64,000 nucleotides of DNA from Delphinapterus leucas. Lineage: Eukaryota > Chordata > Mammalia > Artiodactyla > Monodontidae. Location of the stretch: the NCBI RefSeq assembly GCF_002288925.2, contig NW_022097993.1, forward strand, positions 14,450,786 through 14,514,785, in the 5' to 3' direction. Made by a program: the position numbers and the translations under genes. A model generated the notes under the pieces. That model searched no databases and was not told the origin of the DNA. It saw only the letters and a list, made by a program, of their open reading frames with translations. Numbering within the stretch: position 1 is the first letter of the stretch; the number at the start of each line of letters is the position of its first letter. This document shows, one piece after another, positions 1 to 12,624 of the stretch.

Positions 1-1208
1 TGCTAGGACACAAAACAAGTCTCAGTAAATTTAAGAAGATTGAAATCATATAAAGCATCTTTTCTGACCACAGTGATATGAGACTAGAAATCAACTAAAA
101 GAAAGAAAATCTGCACAAAACACAAACACATGAAGGCTAAACAATATTGGCTAAAGAACCAATTGGTCACTAAAGAAATCAAAGAGGAAATCAAAAAGAT
201 ATCTGGAGAAAAATGAAAACAGAAACTCAAGTATCAAAAACCGATGGGGTGCAGCAAATGCTGTTCTAAGAGAGAATTTTATAGTGATACAAACCCACAT
301 CAGAAAACAAGAAAAATCTCAAATAAACAACAAGATCTTACAACAATGGAATGAGGAAAACAACCCACAAAACCCCAAGTTGATAGAAGGAAAAAAAATA
401 ATAAAGATCAGAGTAGAAATAAATGAATAGAAACTAAAAGACTAAAATAGAAAAGAACAATGAAATTAAGAAATGGTTCTTTGAAAAGATAAACAATATT
501 GATCAACCTTTAGCCAGATTAATCCAAAAAAAGAGGAGGCCAAATAAATAAAATCAGAAAGGAAAAAGAAAAAGTTACAACTGACAGCACAAAAATTCAA
601 AGGATCATAAGAGATTACTATGAACAACTATATGCCAATATAATGGAAAACATACAAGAAATGGGGAAATCCTCAGATATGTACATTTTCCCAAGACTGA
701 ATCAGGAGGAAATACAAAATATAAGCAGAACAGTAACCAGTAATGAAATTGAATCAGTAATTTAAAAACTCTCAACAAACAGAAGTCCAGGTGAATTCTA
801 TCAAATATTTAAAGAAGATTTAACACCTGTAATTCTCAAACTATTCCAAAAAATTGTAGAGGAAGGAACTTTCTGAACCTATTCTATTAGTCCAGCATCA
901 CATTAATAGCAAAACTAAATAAAATACAAAAAGAAAAGAAAAGAAAAATACAGACCAATATCCCTGATGAATATAGATGTAAAAATCTTCAATAAAATTT
1001 TAGCAAACATTAGAATGATCATACCCCATAATCAAGTGGGGTTTATCCCAGGGATGCAAAGACGGTGCAATATCTGCAAATCAATCAGTGTGATGCACCA
1101 CACTGATAAATTGAAGAATAAAAATCACATGATAATCTCATTAGATGCAGAAAAAGCTTTTGACATCATACAACATCCATTCATGATAAAAACTCTCAAA
1201 CAAGTGGA

Positions 1209-1412
1209 GGGGCTTCCCTGGTGGCGCAGTGGTTGAGAGTCCACCTGCCGATGCAGGGGACATGGGTTCATGCTCTGGTCTGGTAAGATCCCACATGCTG
1301 CGGGGTGACTGGGCCCATGAGCTGTGGCCACTGGGCCTGCGCGCCTGGAGCCCGTGCTCCGCAATGGGAAAGGCCACAACATGAGAGGCCCGCGTACACA
1401 CACACACAAAAA
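1209..1412 (+). mobile_element. CHR-type SINE (cetacean tRNA-derived)
   Basis: The element has the typical head (ggcttccctggtggcgcagt), a decayed RNA polymerase III box region and the CHR body, and ends in gaggcccgcgtacacacac plus an A-rich tail. An AAGTGGA target duplication lies on both sides (1202-1208 and 1413-1419). It sits inside L1 reverse transcriptase sequence, which continues directly after it. It moved with L1 machinery and encodes no protein. Many CpG positions have decayed (for example ctgcggggtgac), so it is not among the youngest copies. Confidence 0.93.
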
Positions 1413-2930
1413 AAGTGGAAATAGAGGAAATATATATGAACATAATAAAGGCCATATGTGACAAGCCCACAGAACATCATACTCTATGGTCAGAAGCTGA
1501 AAGTATTTTCTCTAAGATCAGGAACAAAACAAGGATTCCCACTTTCACCACTTTTATTCCACATAGTATTGGAAGTCCTAGCCACAGCAATCAGACAAAG
1601 AAATAGAAGACATCCAAATTGGAATGGAAAGAGTAAAATTGTCACTGTTTGCAGATGACATGGTACTATACATAGAAAATACTAGAGATGCCACCAAATA
1701 ACTTCTAGAACTTACCAAGGAATTCAGTAAATTTTCAGAATACAATATGAATACACAGAACTCTCACATTTTTAATGCTAAAAACAAACTATCAGAAAGA
1801 GAAATTAAGGAAAAAATTCCATCAAAAAGAGTAAAATACTTGGGAATAAATCTAAGGAGGCAAAAGTCCTTTACTCAAAAAAGAAAAAAAAAAAGGAAGA
1901 CACAAACAAAAGAAATTGAAGATGACAGAAACAAATGGTAAGATATACTGTGTGGTTTGAAAAGGTTAATATTATTAAAATTACCATATGACCCAAGGCA
2001 ATATACAGATTCAATGCAATCCCTATCAAAATACCAATGGCGATTTTCACAAATCTAGAACAAGTAACTCTAGTATTTGTATGGAAACACAAAAGACCCT
2101 AAATAGCCAAAACAATCTTGAGAAAGAAGAGGAAAGCTAGGGGTTTCATGCTTTCTGATTTCAAACTATAGTACAAAGCTTCAGTAATCTATACAGTATG
2201 GTACTTGTACAAAGACAGACACATAGATCAATGGAACAGAATAGAGAATCGAGAAGTGAACCCATGCCTATATGGCCAATTAATATTTGACAAAGGAGTC
2301 AGGGATATGCAGTGTGAAGAAGACAGACTCTTCAATAAATGGTGTTGGGAAAACCGGACAGCTACACGTAAAAAAATCAAACCAAACTACTTTCCCACAT
2401 CACATGCCAAGAACTCATATAACTTAACATCAAAAAAAAACAATGAACAGCATAATTAGAAAATGGCAGAAAACCTGAATAGACATTTTTCCAAAGAAGA
2501 TATGTTGATGACCAACTGGCATATGAAAAGGTTCTCAACATCACTAATCATCAGAGAAATGCAAATCAAAACCACAAGGAGATATCACCTCATACCTATC
2601 AGAATGACTATTGTCAAAAATACAGCAAATAACAAATGTTGGTGAGGATGTGTACAAAAGGAAACTTTTTGCACTATTGGTGAGAAAGTAAATTGATGCA
2701 GCTACTATATAAATGGTATGGAGTTTCCTCAGAAAATTAAGAATAGAACTGTCATACGATTCATCAGTTCCACTCCTGGGTATTTATCCCCAGAAAAGAA
2801 ACACTAAATAAAAAAGATATATGCACCCCAATGGTAATTGCGGCATTATTTACAATAGCCAAGATGTGAAAGCATTCTTAGTGACCATCAAGAGATGAAT
2901 AAATAAAGAAGATGTATATATACCTGTACA

Positions 2931-2971
2931 AACACACACACGTGCACGCACACACACACACACACACACAA
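2931..2971. repeat. (CA)n microsatellite with GCAC interruptions
   Basis: An imperfect CA repeat inside the 3' part of the first L1, interrupted by cgtgcacg. Such runs often grow from short seeds in L1 3' UTRs. It has no apparent function. Confidence 0.9.
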
Positions 2972-3119
2972 AGGGATATTAGTCATGAAAAAGAATGAAA
3001 TCTTGCCATTTGTGACAACATGGATAGGCCTAGATTTTATTATGGTTAGTGAAATAAATCATATGGAAAAGGAAAAAGTTGTATAATTTTGCTGATAAAT
3101 GAATTATTAAAACAAAACA

Positions 3120-3312
3120 GGGCTTCCCTGGTGGCGCAGTGCTTGAGGGTCCGCCTGTCGATGCAGGGGACACGGGTTCGTGCCCCGGTCTGGGAAGATC
3201 TCACATGCCGCGGAGCGGCTGGGCCCATGAGCCATGGCCGCTGAGCCTGCGCGTCCGGAGCCTGTGCTCCGCAACGGGAGAGGCCACAACAGTGAGAGGC
3301 CCGCGTACTGAA
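3120..3312 (+). mobile_element. CHR-type SINE
   Basis: A well preserved CHR SINE inserted in the 3' UTR of the first L1. It starts at ggcttccctggtgg and ends gtgagaggcccgcgtactg. Flanks on both sides carry an aaaacaaaac stretch, consistent with a target duplication in the A-rich L1 3' UTR; the same L1 context without a SINE occurs near 21,412. Most CpGs are intact, suggesting it is younger than the SINE at 1209. Confidence 0.93.
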
Positions 3313-3566
3313 AAACAAAACAAAACAAAACAAATGAACAAACACAACAAAGTAAAAACAGATCATATATACAGAGAGCAAACAAGTGATCACCAGAGGT
3401 GAAGGAAGTGGGAGAGGAAAGAATTAGGTGAGGAAGATAAAAAGGCACAAACTTCCAGTTACAAAATAAACGAGTCATGGGTCTGAAATGTACAGTGTGA
3501 GGAATATAGTCCATAATTATGTAATATTTTGTACGGTGACAGGTGGTAACTAGACTTATCAGGGTA

Positions 3567-4257
3567 GAGTATGTCCCCTACATATGAACAAGTTCCATTC
3601 CGAGACTGTGTTTGTGAGGTCCAATTTGTTTGTAAGTCCAGCAAAGTTAGCTTAGACACCCAGCTAACACAATCAGCTATATAGTACTGTACTGTAATAG
3701 GTTTATAGTACTTTGCACACAAATAATACATAAAAAACAAATAAACACAAAAAATAAAGAAAACATTTTTAATCTTACAGTACAGTCCCTTGAAAAGCAC
3801 AGTAGTACAGCACAACAGCTGGCGTAAAGGGCCTGGCATCCAGTGAACAGGCAAGAAGAGTTACTGACTGGAGGAGGGACAGGAGGTGGGAGACGGTAGA
3901 GCTGAAGGATTGTCAGCAATAGGAGACAGAGGGCAAGCTGCAATTTCAATCATGCCTGACGTTGATGGCACAGGTTCTGGTTCCTTGATGGATTCAATTC
4001 TATCTACCTTCTTGAAAAAAATGATCCAGTGATGTTTGGGTAGTAGCTCTTTTTCTCTCATCTAGATAACACGGTAACACTGGATTGCATTCTGTATGGC
4101 TGCTGCAACCTTCTTGTACCATTCTAATTTTAGGTCTTCTGCCTCAAAAATTAACAGTGCCTCCTCAAATAGAACTAACATGTGACTGGACACGGGAATG
4201 CACGTTCACATTTTTGAAAGTTTGCAACTTGAAGGTTCACTTGTAGTGGACTTACAG
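3567..4257 (-). mobile_element. Tigger-type DNA transposon, internally deleted (Tigger1a_Art-like)
   Basis: A Tc1/mariner-superfamily element of about 690 bp inside the L1 3' UTR. A TA dinucleotide flanks each end (3565-3566 and 4258-4259). The ends are imperfect inverted repeats: gtatgtcccctacatatgaac on the left pairs with the complement of the right end, gtaagtccactacaagtgaac. On the minus strand, 3861-4061 reads as the C-terminal tail of a CENP-B/Tigger-like transposase, with a KxVDRIESIKEPEPVPSTSG-like acidic, proline-rich stretch. A full Tigger is around 2.4 kb with a DDE transposase, so most of the coding part is gone. I recall this family as cetartiodactyl-specific; that name is from memory. 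It needed transposase from elsewhere and is now inert. Confidence 0.85.
3861..4061 (-). pseudogene. Tigger transposase C-terminal remnant
   Basis: An open stretch of 66 codons on the minus strand, containing a FFKKVDRIESIKEP-like segment followed by a proline- and serine-rich tail. This matches the end of Tigger transposases, after the catalytic DDE core. The N-terminal CENP-B-like DNA-binding domain and the DDE triad are absent because the element is internally deleted. No start signal is evident; the methionine at 4061 is incidental. Confidence 0.6.
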
Positions 4258-4679
4258 TAATCATTTTGAAATGTATATAGAATCAACATAATGTGTACAA
4301 GGAATTAACATGTTGGTGGTCAATTATATTCCAAAAACAAACAAACCATTTCATACAGAAAGAGGACAGATTTGTGGCTATCAGAGGTGGGGTTTTGGGG
4401 GAAGGGAAATTGGAGGAAGGTAGTCAAAAGGTACAAGATTTTTAAGAGTAAATCCCCAGCTCATATCACCAAGAAAATTTTTTTTTCTATTTCTTTAAAG
4501 TTGTGTATATATGACATTATGGGCGTTGACTAAACTTATTGTGGTTGTAATTTCATAATGTAGGTAAGTCAATCCTTATGCTCTTCACTTTAAACTTATA
4601 CAGGGCAGTATGTGAATTATATCTCAATAAAACTGGAAGAGAATTTAAAAATTAAAATAATAGTAAATTTAAAAAAGAT

Positions 4680-7595
4680 AATACAGTTAAATTAGGACAT
4701 TCAGAAATGTCTTATTGGTACTATTTTTCCTATCTGGCAAAAGAAAAAGTAGAAAATAAATTAATTATTACAGATCACCAGAATTAAGACTTATCCAAAG
4801 TATTTGCCATGTTTTTGTAGGCAATACTCCACATTATGTCATTATTAGGCAAACTGAATACAAAAATTGTACGTTATATAAAAAATTGGGGACCTGACTT
4901 TCCTTTCATTTTACCTGTATCATTGCATATCTATTCTCTGCAGGAAGAAATTGACAAATCATCAGGAACTATGAGTTTATGGAGAAAGATATGTGGAAAC
5001 AAGAAGGGAAAGACAAGTGGGCTGTGTAATCAGGCTTGAAACTTCTGAACATTTCTATAGCTGCTGTAGCCATCCTGCAAAAAAAATTTTTTTAAAAACG
5101 GATCAAAGTTGTCAACAAATCTATTTTTTTGTGGTGGAAACTTTTTTCCTTTTTTCTTAATAAAAACTGTTATGAAAATAAAAATAGTTCTGGGGTGAAG
5201 CTGGACTTTCAAAATTTAATATATCATTAAATTCTGTACATTTGGTTGTTCTGATGAACTTCAAGAACGTTTTTGTAAGTAATATTTTCTTCTTAACCTT
5301 CACTAGTTCCAACAATATTCTTCTTACATTTCTGTTTTACATGAAAAATTTTAATCTATAGGTGGTTTCCTCCTTTCAGATAAGACTACGCACTCTTTAT
5401 ACATAAATGCACTTCAAATGACCAGTTAAATTAGGAACTCATTCTGGGAAATTGGGTGGAACTATTTTGTTGCACAGGAGGTTAATATCATGTCCTTATT
5501 GAGAAAATGTCAGAGTTGAGCACATTCTTTTACAATCCTTATTTTGGTCAGAAGCTCAGCATGCAAACCTAGGTTTTGCTAATGAACATCTGCAGGTGGT
5601 GGGCAGGAAACATTGGCACTGGGATAGAGAAGAGTTAACCTTCATCTTCACTGCTATTACCAAGAAAATAATACGTATTACATTACAGGAATGGAAGTGA
5701 TAAATACATCGATTCATTTACACATTCAAAAATAGTTATTTAATACTTAAGAGACACCAGTTGGCCTGGTAGTTCAACATTTTACACAGTTTCTATGACT
5801 AAAATAAATGATAAAATAGAATATGATATAAATATAATGCTCATATAATTTCAAGCTCTACAGGACTTTAAAGATCATTCTAGTTTAAAAGTTGTTTAAG
5901 CAATTGAATAATAAATATTCAAACATAATACTTGTTTCAAAGGCAGAAAAAAGGTAAATCTAGTTTTGTCATTTAGTTATAGCCGATCATGTTTAATACT
6001 CTCAAGCTTTCTGTCTCTTTTTGTTTCCATCATTTTCTACTAAGATTTTTTAACACTTTTTTTTCCTCTGATTTTACTTGCTTAACTACTCACTTTGACT
6101 CCATTTCAGTCTATATTATAAAATTTTTGTCTTCTTTTTCACATTTGTTAGGAAAACAGAACTTTTTAAAAGGGCTTAGACATTTTGCAGTTTTTCATTA
6201 AAAACATTTTATTTATTAGTGATACATTATTTCTTCTAATATTGAAAAATGATGACATCATATTGTAAAAAAAAAGTTTTGTAAAATCACTATTGATAAT
6301 TACATGGAGATTTCACTGAGAACTGACATCAGTTTGAATAAAGTGCTCTAACCTGGCCAGAGAAGACTACAGTCATCTGCCTTAACATTAGATTTTATCA
6401 CACAGGTATTGAAAGACCAGTGCCCATTCTTAGCAAGCAAATATTTCAATCACTCATATGTATTTTTACTAATAATGAATGCTTGTGTGAATTTCTTATT
6501 AAAAATAATAAGAAAAAATGAGACACAATTTACAATGAAATGATAGTAAAGAAACATGGCACTCCCATTATGTCTATCAGGCAAAGTTAAGTAATACTGT
6601 CAACATATAAAAGTAATGGTCATAGCAGTTTGTGAAAATGGACTGTTGGTGTAAGCTTAAATCATTGCACTAGAAAACTAAGTGCAATTAATTTGACTGT
6701 GTTGATCATTCGAACAATGTAAATGTTTCTTTGTTAAGGGACTGCACCACCTAGAGTTAATCTGACCCGTCTTATTTTGCATTTCGAACTGATCAATTAG
6801 CATTAATATAACAGGACTTTTACCCTTACTCTTGGGTAAAAATACTGGCTCTTCTGAGTCCTTAATCAGGTGTGAAATTAATTCTGAGAAACTTCTATAA
6901 ATGATAAAAGTAACCTCATTTGTTTTGTCTATTGGTCCATTTGGTCCTTGGTAAAGTATTCGCTTCTATTAATCATTAGGAAAATTTTAACTTTCCTTGG
7001 CAAAACTGGCTTTGGAGTATATAAACTACAAATATACAAGGTCATTTTATGGAGAAATGTGAAGAAAAAGAAGGATTGGAATCATAAAACAAGCAAGAGA
7101 ATACCCAGAAAAATGGGAAACAAGAGCATTGGGAACCAGGAATCATTGCAGGTGTGAAGCAGCACTGGAGTGAGAGGAGCTTGTAAAGGGGACCCTTAGT
7201 TCCAGGGCACCCCAGTGAGCCTGATCAAAATACAAGAGATGTAGCCTCAGCATAGAATACCTCACAGGGTTATTTTGTCTAATTTTCATTTCAAGAAGTT
7301 TGTCTATACAGAAAAATAACTGATAAAATTTGGAGACTAATATTTTTAATATAAATTGAATAAATTTATAAAAATTGTTTATATATGGAGATTTTACATG
7401 GAGTATATATAATTCATGAAATATCCATTTAAATTTAATGAAATTCTAAAAATTTAATAATTTAAATAATTATTAATACTATCTTTTAATTGATTTTCTC
7501 AAGAATATGCACTAAATATATTATACTTAACATATACAAAATATATATTATCTAATAAATTTTCACTCTATGTAGACTAAGAACAATAACAATAA
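4680..7595. other. AT-rich DNA without recognised features
   Basis: I find no convincing repeat, exon or RNA gene here. The base composition is AT-rich, and the short open frames (for example 5,989-6,201) are low-complexity and lack gene hallmarks. A somewhat less AT-rich stretch near 6,640-6,860 could be tested for conservation. Confidence 0.6.
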
Positions 7596-7599
7596 AATG

Positions 7600-7830
7600 A
7601 TAATACCAGTATTTATTGATTATTCTAATATGCCAGATACTCTAAAAGCTCAAATGTCATAACACATTTAAGCTTGAAGATGACATTATGAGTGTGAGTG
7701 CTATCATGTTACTTATTTTACAGGTAAGGAATGTGATATACACAAAGGTTAAGTAATATTATATAACTATAATATGACAGCTGGGATATAGTCCCAGTCA
7801 AACTAAATCATGTAATAAACTACAATGTTT
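7600..7830 (-). mobile_element. MIR SINE (ancient, mammal-wide)
   Basis: The sequence runs like a reversed MIR: a stretch of the cacatttaa/ttattttacaggtaaggaa/gttaagtaat type followed by a cagctgggat-like segment. Divergence is heavy, as expected for this Mesozoic family. There is no coding content. Confidence 0.65.
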
Positions 7831-7852
7831 TCTCTCTACCACTTTCTCTCTA

Positions 7853-7855
<3 letters not shown>

Positions 7856-7893
<38 letters not shown>
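7856..7893. repeat. (CA)19 microsatellite
   Basis: An uninterrupted CA run of about 38 bp just after the MIR. It is likely length-variable between individuals. Confidence 0.95.
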
Positions 7894-7894
<1 letters not shown>

Positions 7895-7895
<1 letters not shown>

Positions 7896-8575
7896 ACCCT
7901 ATAAATTGTCTACTTAAAACAAACAGCAATTCAAGATATAACTTACTGTTAGAATTTTCAGATTTTTTTAAATGTAAAAATGAATTTAAAAGAAAAAGAA
8001 ATAATATTTCTCATGGAAAAAATTAAGGGAAATGTTAAAAGCTATTAATTCAATCAAGAATTACAATTCCATTGGTTTATTTCCACTCTTTAGGGAGTGA
8101 GAGGGGAAAGAGAAAGAGGGAGGGAGAGAAAAATCAGAGAAAGAATGATTAATTCAGATTTCCTACAGTCTAGAAATGTTACTCTTTCGTATAATTAGCA
8201 TACTACCATTTAATGTTATAGGTGCATTGATACAATACAGTCTAAAAATAAATATACCAAGTAATTTTTTTTAAGTATCCTCAATAAAAGCTGCAAAAAG
8301 ACAGATTTCATGGGGCTCATTTTATTTAAAACTTTAGGGTGTAAACCGTTTTCATCCAGGCCCTGAAACGATGACTCACTGAGAAAAAGTGTTTTCCGAC
8401 ACAATTTTTGTTATTGGTACATTCTGCATGCAAAATTTTTCAAAATATATTTTTGTAAAAACGCAGACACGTTCTTCAATGCTTGTACTTTTTCCTATGA
8501 TGCACTTCAATGATTTATGGCTCCTTATTATCATTCATAATTAATCATTGCCTTCTTCTTGAAATATATTCTATC
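7895..8575. other. AT-rich DNA; short purine-rich run
   Basis: Nothing recognisable apart from a purine-rich run at about 8,097-8,150 (gagaggggaaagagaaagaggg). Confidence 0.55.
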
Positions 8576-8579
8576 TGAA

Positions 8580-9720
8580 TTCCATTATGTCGCACTCCAT
8601 TCTTTTCCTCTCCCACACTGGGCAAGCCTCCTCAGCATCCTTTGCTGGAATTTCTTCTTCTAAAAGACATTCTAGGTCTCAGTCTCCTCTCTTTTCCATT
8701 TTTCTATCTTTCCCCAACATTCAATTGCAGTTTTTTTCCAGTGAACCCACCCAGGTCTTTGATGACAATTCCATCAACATACTGCCAAATCATTTTATAC
8801 CCTCCTTCCTTAACTGGGTTAGAGCTCTAGATTCATACAGACATACTAAATAGTATAATAACTTTAATTTTCATTTAGATTTACATAAAATATCTCAAAC
8901 TAAACATCTCCCACCTCCTTACTATAAGCTTCTCCAGCCTTCTCAGTAACAGGAAATGGTCAAACCCATAACCTAGAAGCCACCCTTAACTATTTCATTT
9001 CCCTGATCTCTCCTGATCCAAGCTAATCTTATCTCCAAAGTATAATCCTTCACCCCATTACTTCTGCCACCACCCTAGTCCAAGATACTCTTTCTTCTTC
9101 CCTAAACTTCTATAATTACCATCTAACAGGTTCCCCTATTTCAATTCTTGCTCACAGAGGAACAGACAAGTGCATTTCAAAGGGTCTCAGTGAGTATCCA
9201 CCTTCCTGCCCAGAGTCTTGACGTCACACTGAGAATAAAGGACTAACCCCTTCAAACTCACACCTCTTTCTACATCCCTAGACTCACCTGCTTTCATACT
9301 TCAGGCTTCTTTCCTTTTCTCTTTCATGATTTTCCAGAATTCTCTTTACCTTAGTTCTTTGAGCTTGTTTTTTCCTCTGCTAAATTTAGTTTGTACAAGG
9401 AAGGTTATATATCTATCTGTTTTTCCCCATTTTGATCTAATTAAACATCTCCTTTCCCAGACTCTTTTAATACTATTCTATTTAAGAAAACTCTCCATCC
9501 CCCAAGTCACTCTCCTATGCCCCCCATTTTATTTCATTCAAAATATTGTTATCACTCTTTAAAACCATGTGTTTCTATTTATTGGTGAGTACTTCTTGAC
9601 ATTCTCACCCCACTATCATCAGATCTGAGTTGTTTCCAGGGCTTGGAACAGTAACTGGTGAATTTACAGTGCTCTATAACTATGTATTCCATAAATGGAC
9701 AAAATAATACACTAATCCCT
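8580..9720 (+). mobile_element. Ancient pyrimidine-rich interspersed repeat, L2-like at its 3' part
   Basis: A long C/T-rich stretch. The part at about 9,400-9,715 follows the order of an L2 3' end: a ccccaagtcactctcctat block, a cattttatttcattca block, then a ggcttggaacagt block and an ataaatgg end. The upstream part (8,870-9,150) resembles another old mammalian repeat that I recognise but cannot name. The open frames in it (8,587-8,853 and 9,326-9,562) come from its pyrimidine bias. Boundaries are approximate. Confidence 0.45.
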
Positions 9721-11220
9721 GAATAAAAGAAATAAAAATGTTCATTGTACATCAGATTACTTTATACAGTTTTGAATTGTTTAGCTATATTGAAGGGGTA
9801 AAATATTTACTCAGAGAAAGTTGACCACAGAATATGAAGAAAAAGTCACAGACAGCTTTGCAGGTCACGGAACATTACCAAGTAATTACGTTGTCTTTCC
9901 AAGGTCTGAAAATAAATATAGAAAAATCCAGGAAAGGATTTTCAGACATTTGTATGTCAGCCAAAAGGATGCTTGTGGTAGGTAATAGAAACACTATAAG
10001 GGGCAAGAATTGGAAACATGAATAGAATCCTAATCACCACTAAGTGGCTCCATATTCACCATGGACTTCCCTTCCCTCATATTCCAGGTGTGTGTTCCTT
10101 CCACCTAGACTGAATGATCTCCAAAGATTAAAAGTACAGTCACTCAAGCAGTCCTTTGTTTCCCTCTGTTTTCTGTGTTTCCCTGGATGACTCTGCCTTG
10201 AGTCTGCAGGCTTCAACAGGAGGCAGCAAAAGCCTCCACTATGTGGGAGTCTGAATCACATGAGAATCACGTCCCTTCACCTCTGCAATATGCAACCTAG
10301 CATCTCTTTTCCAAATAGCAAAAACTTGTCTCCAAATATGACTTCTTTGTATATTCTTAACTAGATCTATCATATATATACTAAAAGTGTGGTAGCTCAT
10401 TTCATCCCTTACATGTTGGAAAAATAAACATACTGAACTCTTTTGTTGGGAGTTTTCAATCTTGGTCTTTTATTAAGGGAGGAGAGACGTCGATATTCTA
10501 AGTGAGCATGGAGAGATTATACATAATATAAATAGTAGTCAAGTCTTTATCTCTCTCCAGTTGAAATATCATTTAATTTTGTCACTTACAAGCTAAACAA
10601 TTTTCTTATTTCTTATTTCAACTATTGGATTATTTACTTAGTTACCAAAAGATGCTTCTTCTGTAACACAGATATAAGAGAAAACTTTTATTTTACTTCA
10701 AAAACCTTAATAGACAAATGCTGGGTCAAGTTTTCAACCGTGTGACTTACATCTTTTCCAATGTTAAGTCCCATAGCTGGGCATGAGATATAGCTTTCCA
10801 GTGTAGTTTAAGAAATATGAGTCGTTCAGATTATAGCCTTAAGCTATGAGGACTTTTTCCTGAGAGTTGTTCTAGATATTAAATCACAGTGTTACAGTGT
10901 CAAGAGGTAGTCCTACAGGGGATCACTTTGAGAAAAGGAGAAAAAAAGGGAAAAAAGAATCCGAGACTAAAGTCATGTAATCCAAAGATAAACATATAGC
11001 ATATAACAGGTACAGAAAAATGTAATAATAATGATGATACATTGTTATTTCACATTTTCTTATCTGTACAGCAAACATCTTCTTGTGCTTTACTATAAAT
11101 CAAATCAATATAAGACAATTGAAACCCTAAACACACTGAACTGAGAGGTCTCTGAATGGTAACTGTACCTTATTACATTTGGAACCAGAATTTTGAGTAC
11201 TTTCTTTGTATGGACAGTAT
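9721..11220. other. AT-rich DNA without recognised features
   Basis: No repeat family or gene feature was recognised. There are short open frames only (for example 9,834-10,025), with no splice or homology support. Confidence 0.55.
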
Positions 11221-11224
11221 ATTA

Positions 11225-11395
11225 GCAAATTTACAAGTGTTCTTTCATCTGCAAAACACTCCCCCAAAGAAGTTACTACTGTTAACAATTCACAGATGAT
11301 TGCCCTTAATTTTAAGTAACTAAGTAGTAGTTAGTAGGATCAAAATATATACCAACTTTAATTTTAGAGTCTGTTTATTGCATAACACTTAAGCA
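11225..11395 (-). mobile_element. MIR SINE (ancient)
   Basis: A reversed MIR pattern: a ttacaagtgttctttcatctg block, then cacagatgattgccc, then aagtaactaagtagtagttag, then a block ending in agagtctg. It is diverged; the boundaries are estimates. Confidence 0.6.
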
Positions 11396-11649
11396 CTTTA
11401 TTCATCATTTTATTCCTATCTGGAGAACTGTTTATATAAAGTAGCTACTCAAAAGTGTGTTTTTCTATAGCACATATATCTTTGTATTAGTTTAATTACA
11501 AGATAAGAACCCACATCTCAGTGGGGTAGCACAGTTTATATCAGGAAGGGGTTTCCTTCGAAGTGCTCATTCAGGAATAAGGCTTCTTCCATTTGTGGCA
11601 TTGTTAATTTCAATATGTTTCTTCCAAGATTTTTCTGAATTTTCTTTTC

Positions 11650-11670
11650 TTTTTTTTTTTTTTTTTTTTT
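11650..11670. repeat. Poly-T tract
   Basis: A run of 21 T. It could be the reversed A-tail of an old retrotransposed element, but the sequence to its right is not a recognised SINE or L1 3' end. Confidence 0.85.
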
Positions 11671-11671
11671 G

Positions 11672-11830
11672 CATCAAATCATGGAAGGGGCCTGGAAGTG
11701 GTACTTATACCTGCTCACATTCCAATGGCTACAATTCAACCACATGGTGACAACTAACTAAAAGGGAGGGTTGGAAATGAGGCTTAGCTCCATGCCCGGG
11801 AAAAGGATAAAACGATTGGTGAAGAGATAG
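11672..11830 (+). mobile_element. Ancient interspersed repeat, family not named
   Basis: The order of short blocks (cacatggtgacaactaacta, aaagggagggttggaaatg, ccatgcccggg) matches a widespread old mammalian repeat. The same blocks, more decayed, recur near 57,220-57,290. I cannot assign the family with certainty. Confidence 0.4.
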
Positions 11831-12371
11831 CGAATCTCCTGATCATCAAAAATCTGTTTTATTCTTCCTCCCATAAGTAGAAAATCCTTATCCTCTCCTA
11901 CAAAGAGGGCAAACCTAAGTCACAGCTAATCGATTAATCCACCAAAATTGCTACATTCTTGCTGTCTAACACAATACTGTCCTATTTTAGGAGCCATACA
12001 GCCCTCCACTATAAGTAAAAAATATTCATCATTGTAGGAAAATTGTTTTTTTCTCATAATGCTCAAATTGATATGAAAGTATTCTTGATATCTGTTGGTT
12101 TTTAATGAAAAAATTTAATAGAATTCACATGAAGTTAATGTCTAGTCTGTTCAATCTGTTGGTATCAAGAAGAATAATTTTATTTTTAATATAAAAGCCA
12201 GGATTTGTTACAATAAATATGAAATCCAATTTGCTGAAATAATTATTCTAATAGCCATTATAACTTGTTCTTTATCTTTAAAAAATAAAGAGGTGATAAA
12301 CATGGAAAGGAGAGACTCCACAATTTTTTCTACTTTGCTCTGGAGAAAATTCATTACTTAGGCAGAAAAAA
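11831..12371. other. AT-rich DNA without recognised features
   Basis: Nothing recognisable. It leads into the target duplication of the next SINE. Confidence 0.55.
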
Positions 12372-12383
12372 CTTATGTTGCTT

Positions 12384-12612
12384 CTATTTATTTATTTTTA
12401 TTATTTTATTTTTATTTTTTTGTGGTATGCGGGCCTCTCACTGTTGTGACCTCTCCTGTTGCAGAGCACAGGCTCCGGACGCACAGGCTCAGTGGCCATG
12501 GCTCATGGGCCCAGCCGCTTCGCGGCATGTGGGATACTCCCGGACCGGGGCACGAACCCACGTCCCCTGCATCGTCAGGCGTACTCTCAACCACTGAGCC
12601 ACCAGGGAAGCC
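12384..12612 (-). mobile_element. CHR-type SINE, minus strand, with 12-bp target duplication
   Basis: Read on the minus strand it starts ggcttccctggtggc and ends in an A-rich tail (poly-T rich on the plus strand at 12,384-12,421). The flanks are exact copies of cttatgttgctt (12,372-12,383 and 12,613-12,624), the mark of L1-mediated insertion. The open frames across it on both strands are artefacts of the GC-rich SINE body. Confidence 0.95.
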
Positions 12613-12624
12613 CTTATGTTGCTT

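Larger units (their letters stand above)
1..4655 (+). mobile_element. Old L1 retrotransposon, ORF2 3' two thirds plus 3' UTR, split by three insertions
   Basis: This is a decayed L1 in plus orientation, cut by the window edge at base 1. The first bases are the end of the ORF2 endonuclease (a degenerate SDH-type stretch near 70). Reverse transcriptase follows: a readable block at 967-1208 contains the PGMQ and DAEKAFD motifs, and the FADD catalytic box survives near 1650. The ORF2 tail and the 3' UTR follow, the UTR ending with an AATAAAACTGG-type terminus near 4630. Stops and frameshifts occur throughout, so it is inactive. The element is interrupted by SINEs at 1209-1412 and 3120-3312 and by a Tigger transposon at 3567-4257; L1 sequence resumes in register after each. 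Its 3' UTR matches that of the L1 at 19,830-22,545 closely enough to put both in the same old L1 group. The exact subfamily is not assigned. Confidence 0.9.

Noticed and set aside
3107..3514. 135-codon minus-strand frame
   Set aside because: Crosses a CHR SINE and L1 3' UTR; similar frames appear at every SINE (12,422; 21,346; 22,036; 23,587; 27,578).
8587..8853. 88-codon frame with Ser/Phe-rich content
   Set aside because: Pyrimidine-rich composition within an old repeat; a second frame of similar length overlaps it.
12384..12612. tRNA-like promoter boxes in SINEs as real tRNA genes
   Set aside because: The heads derive from a tRNA, but the cloverleaf is not maintained and the body and tail are SINE.
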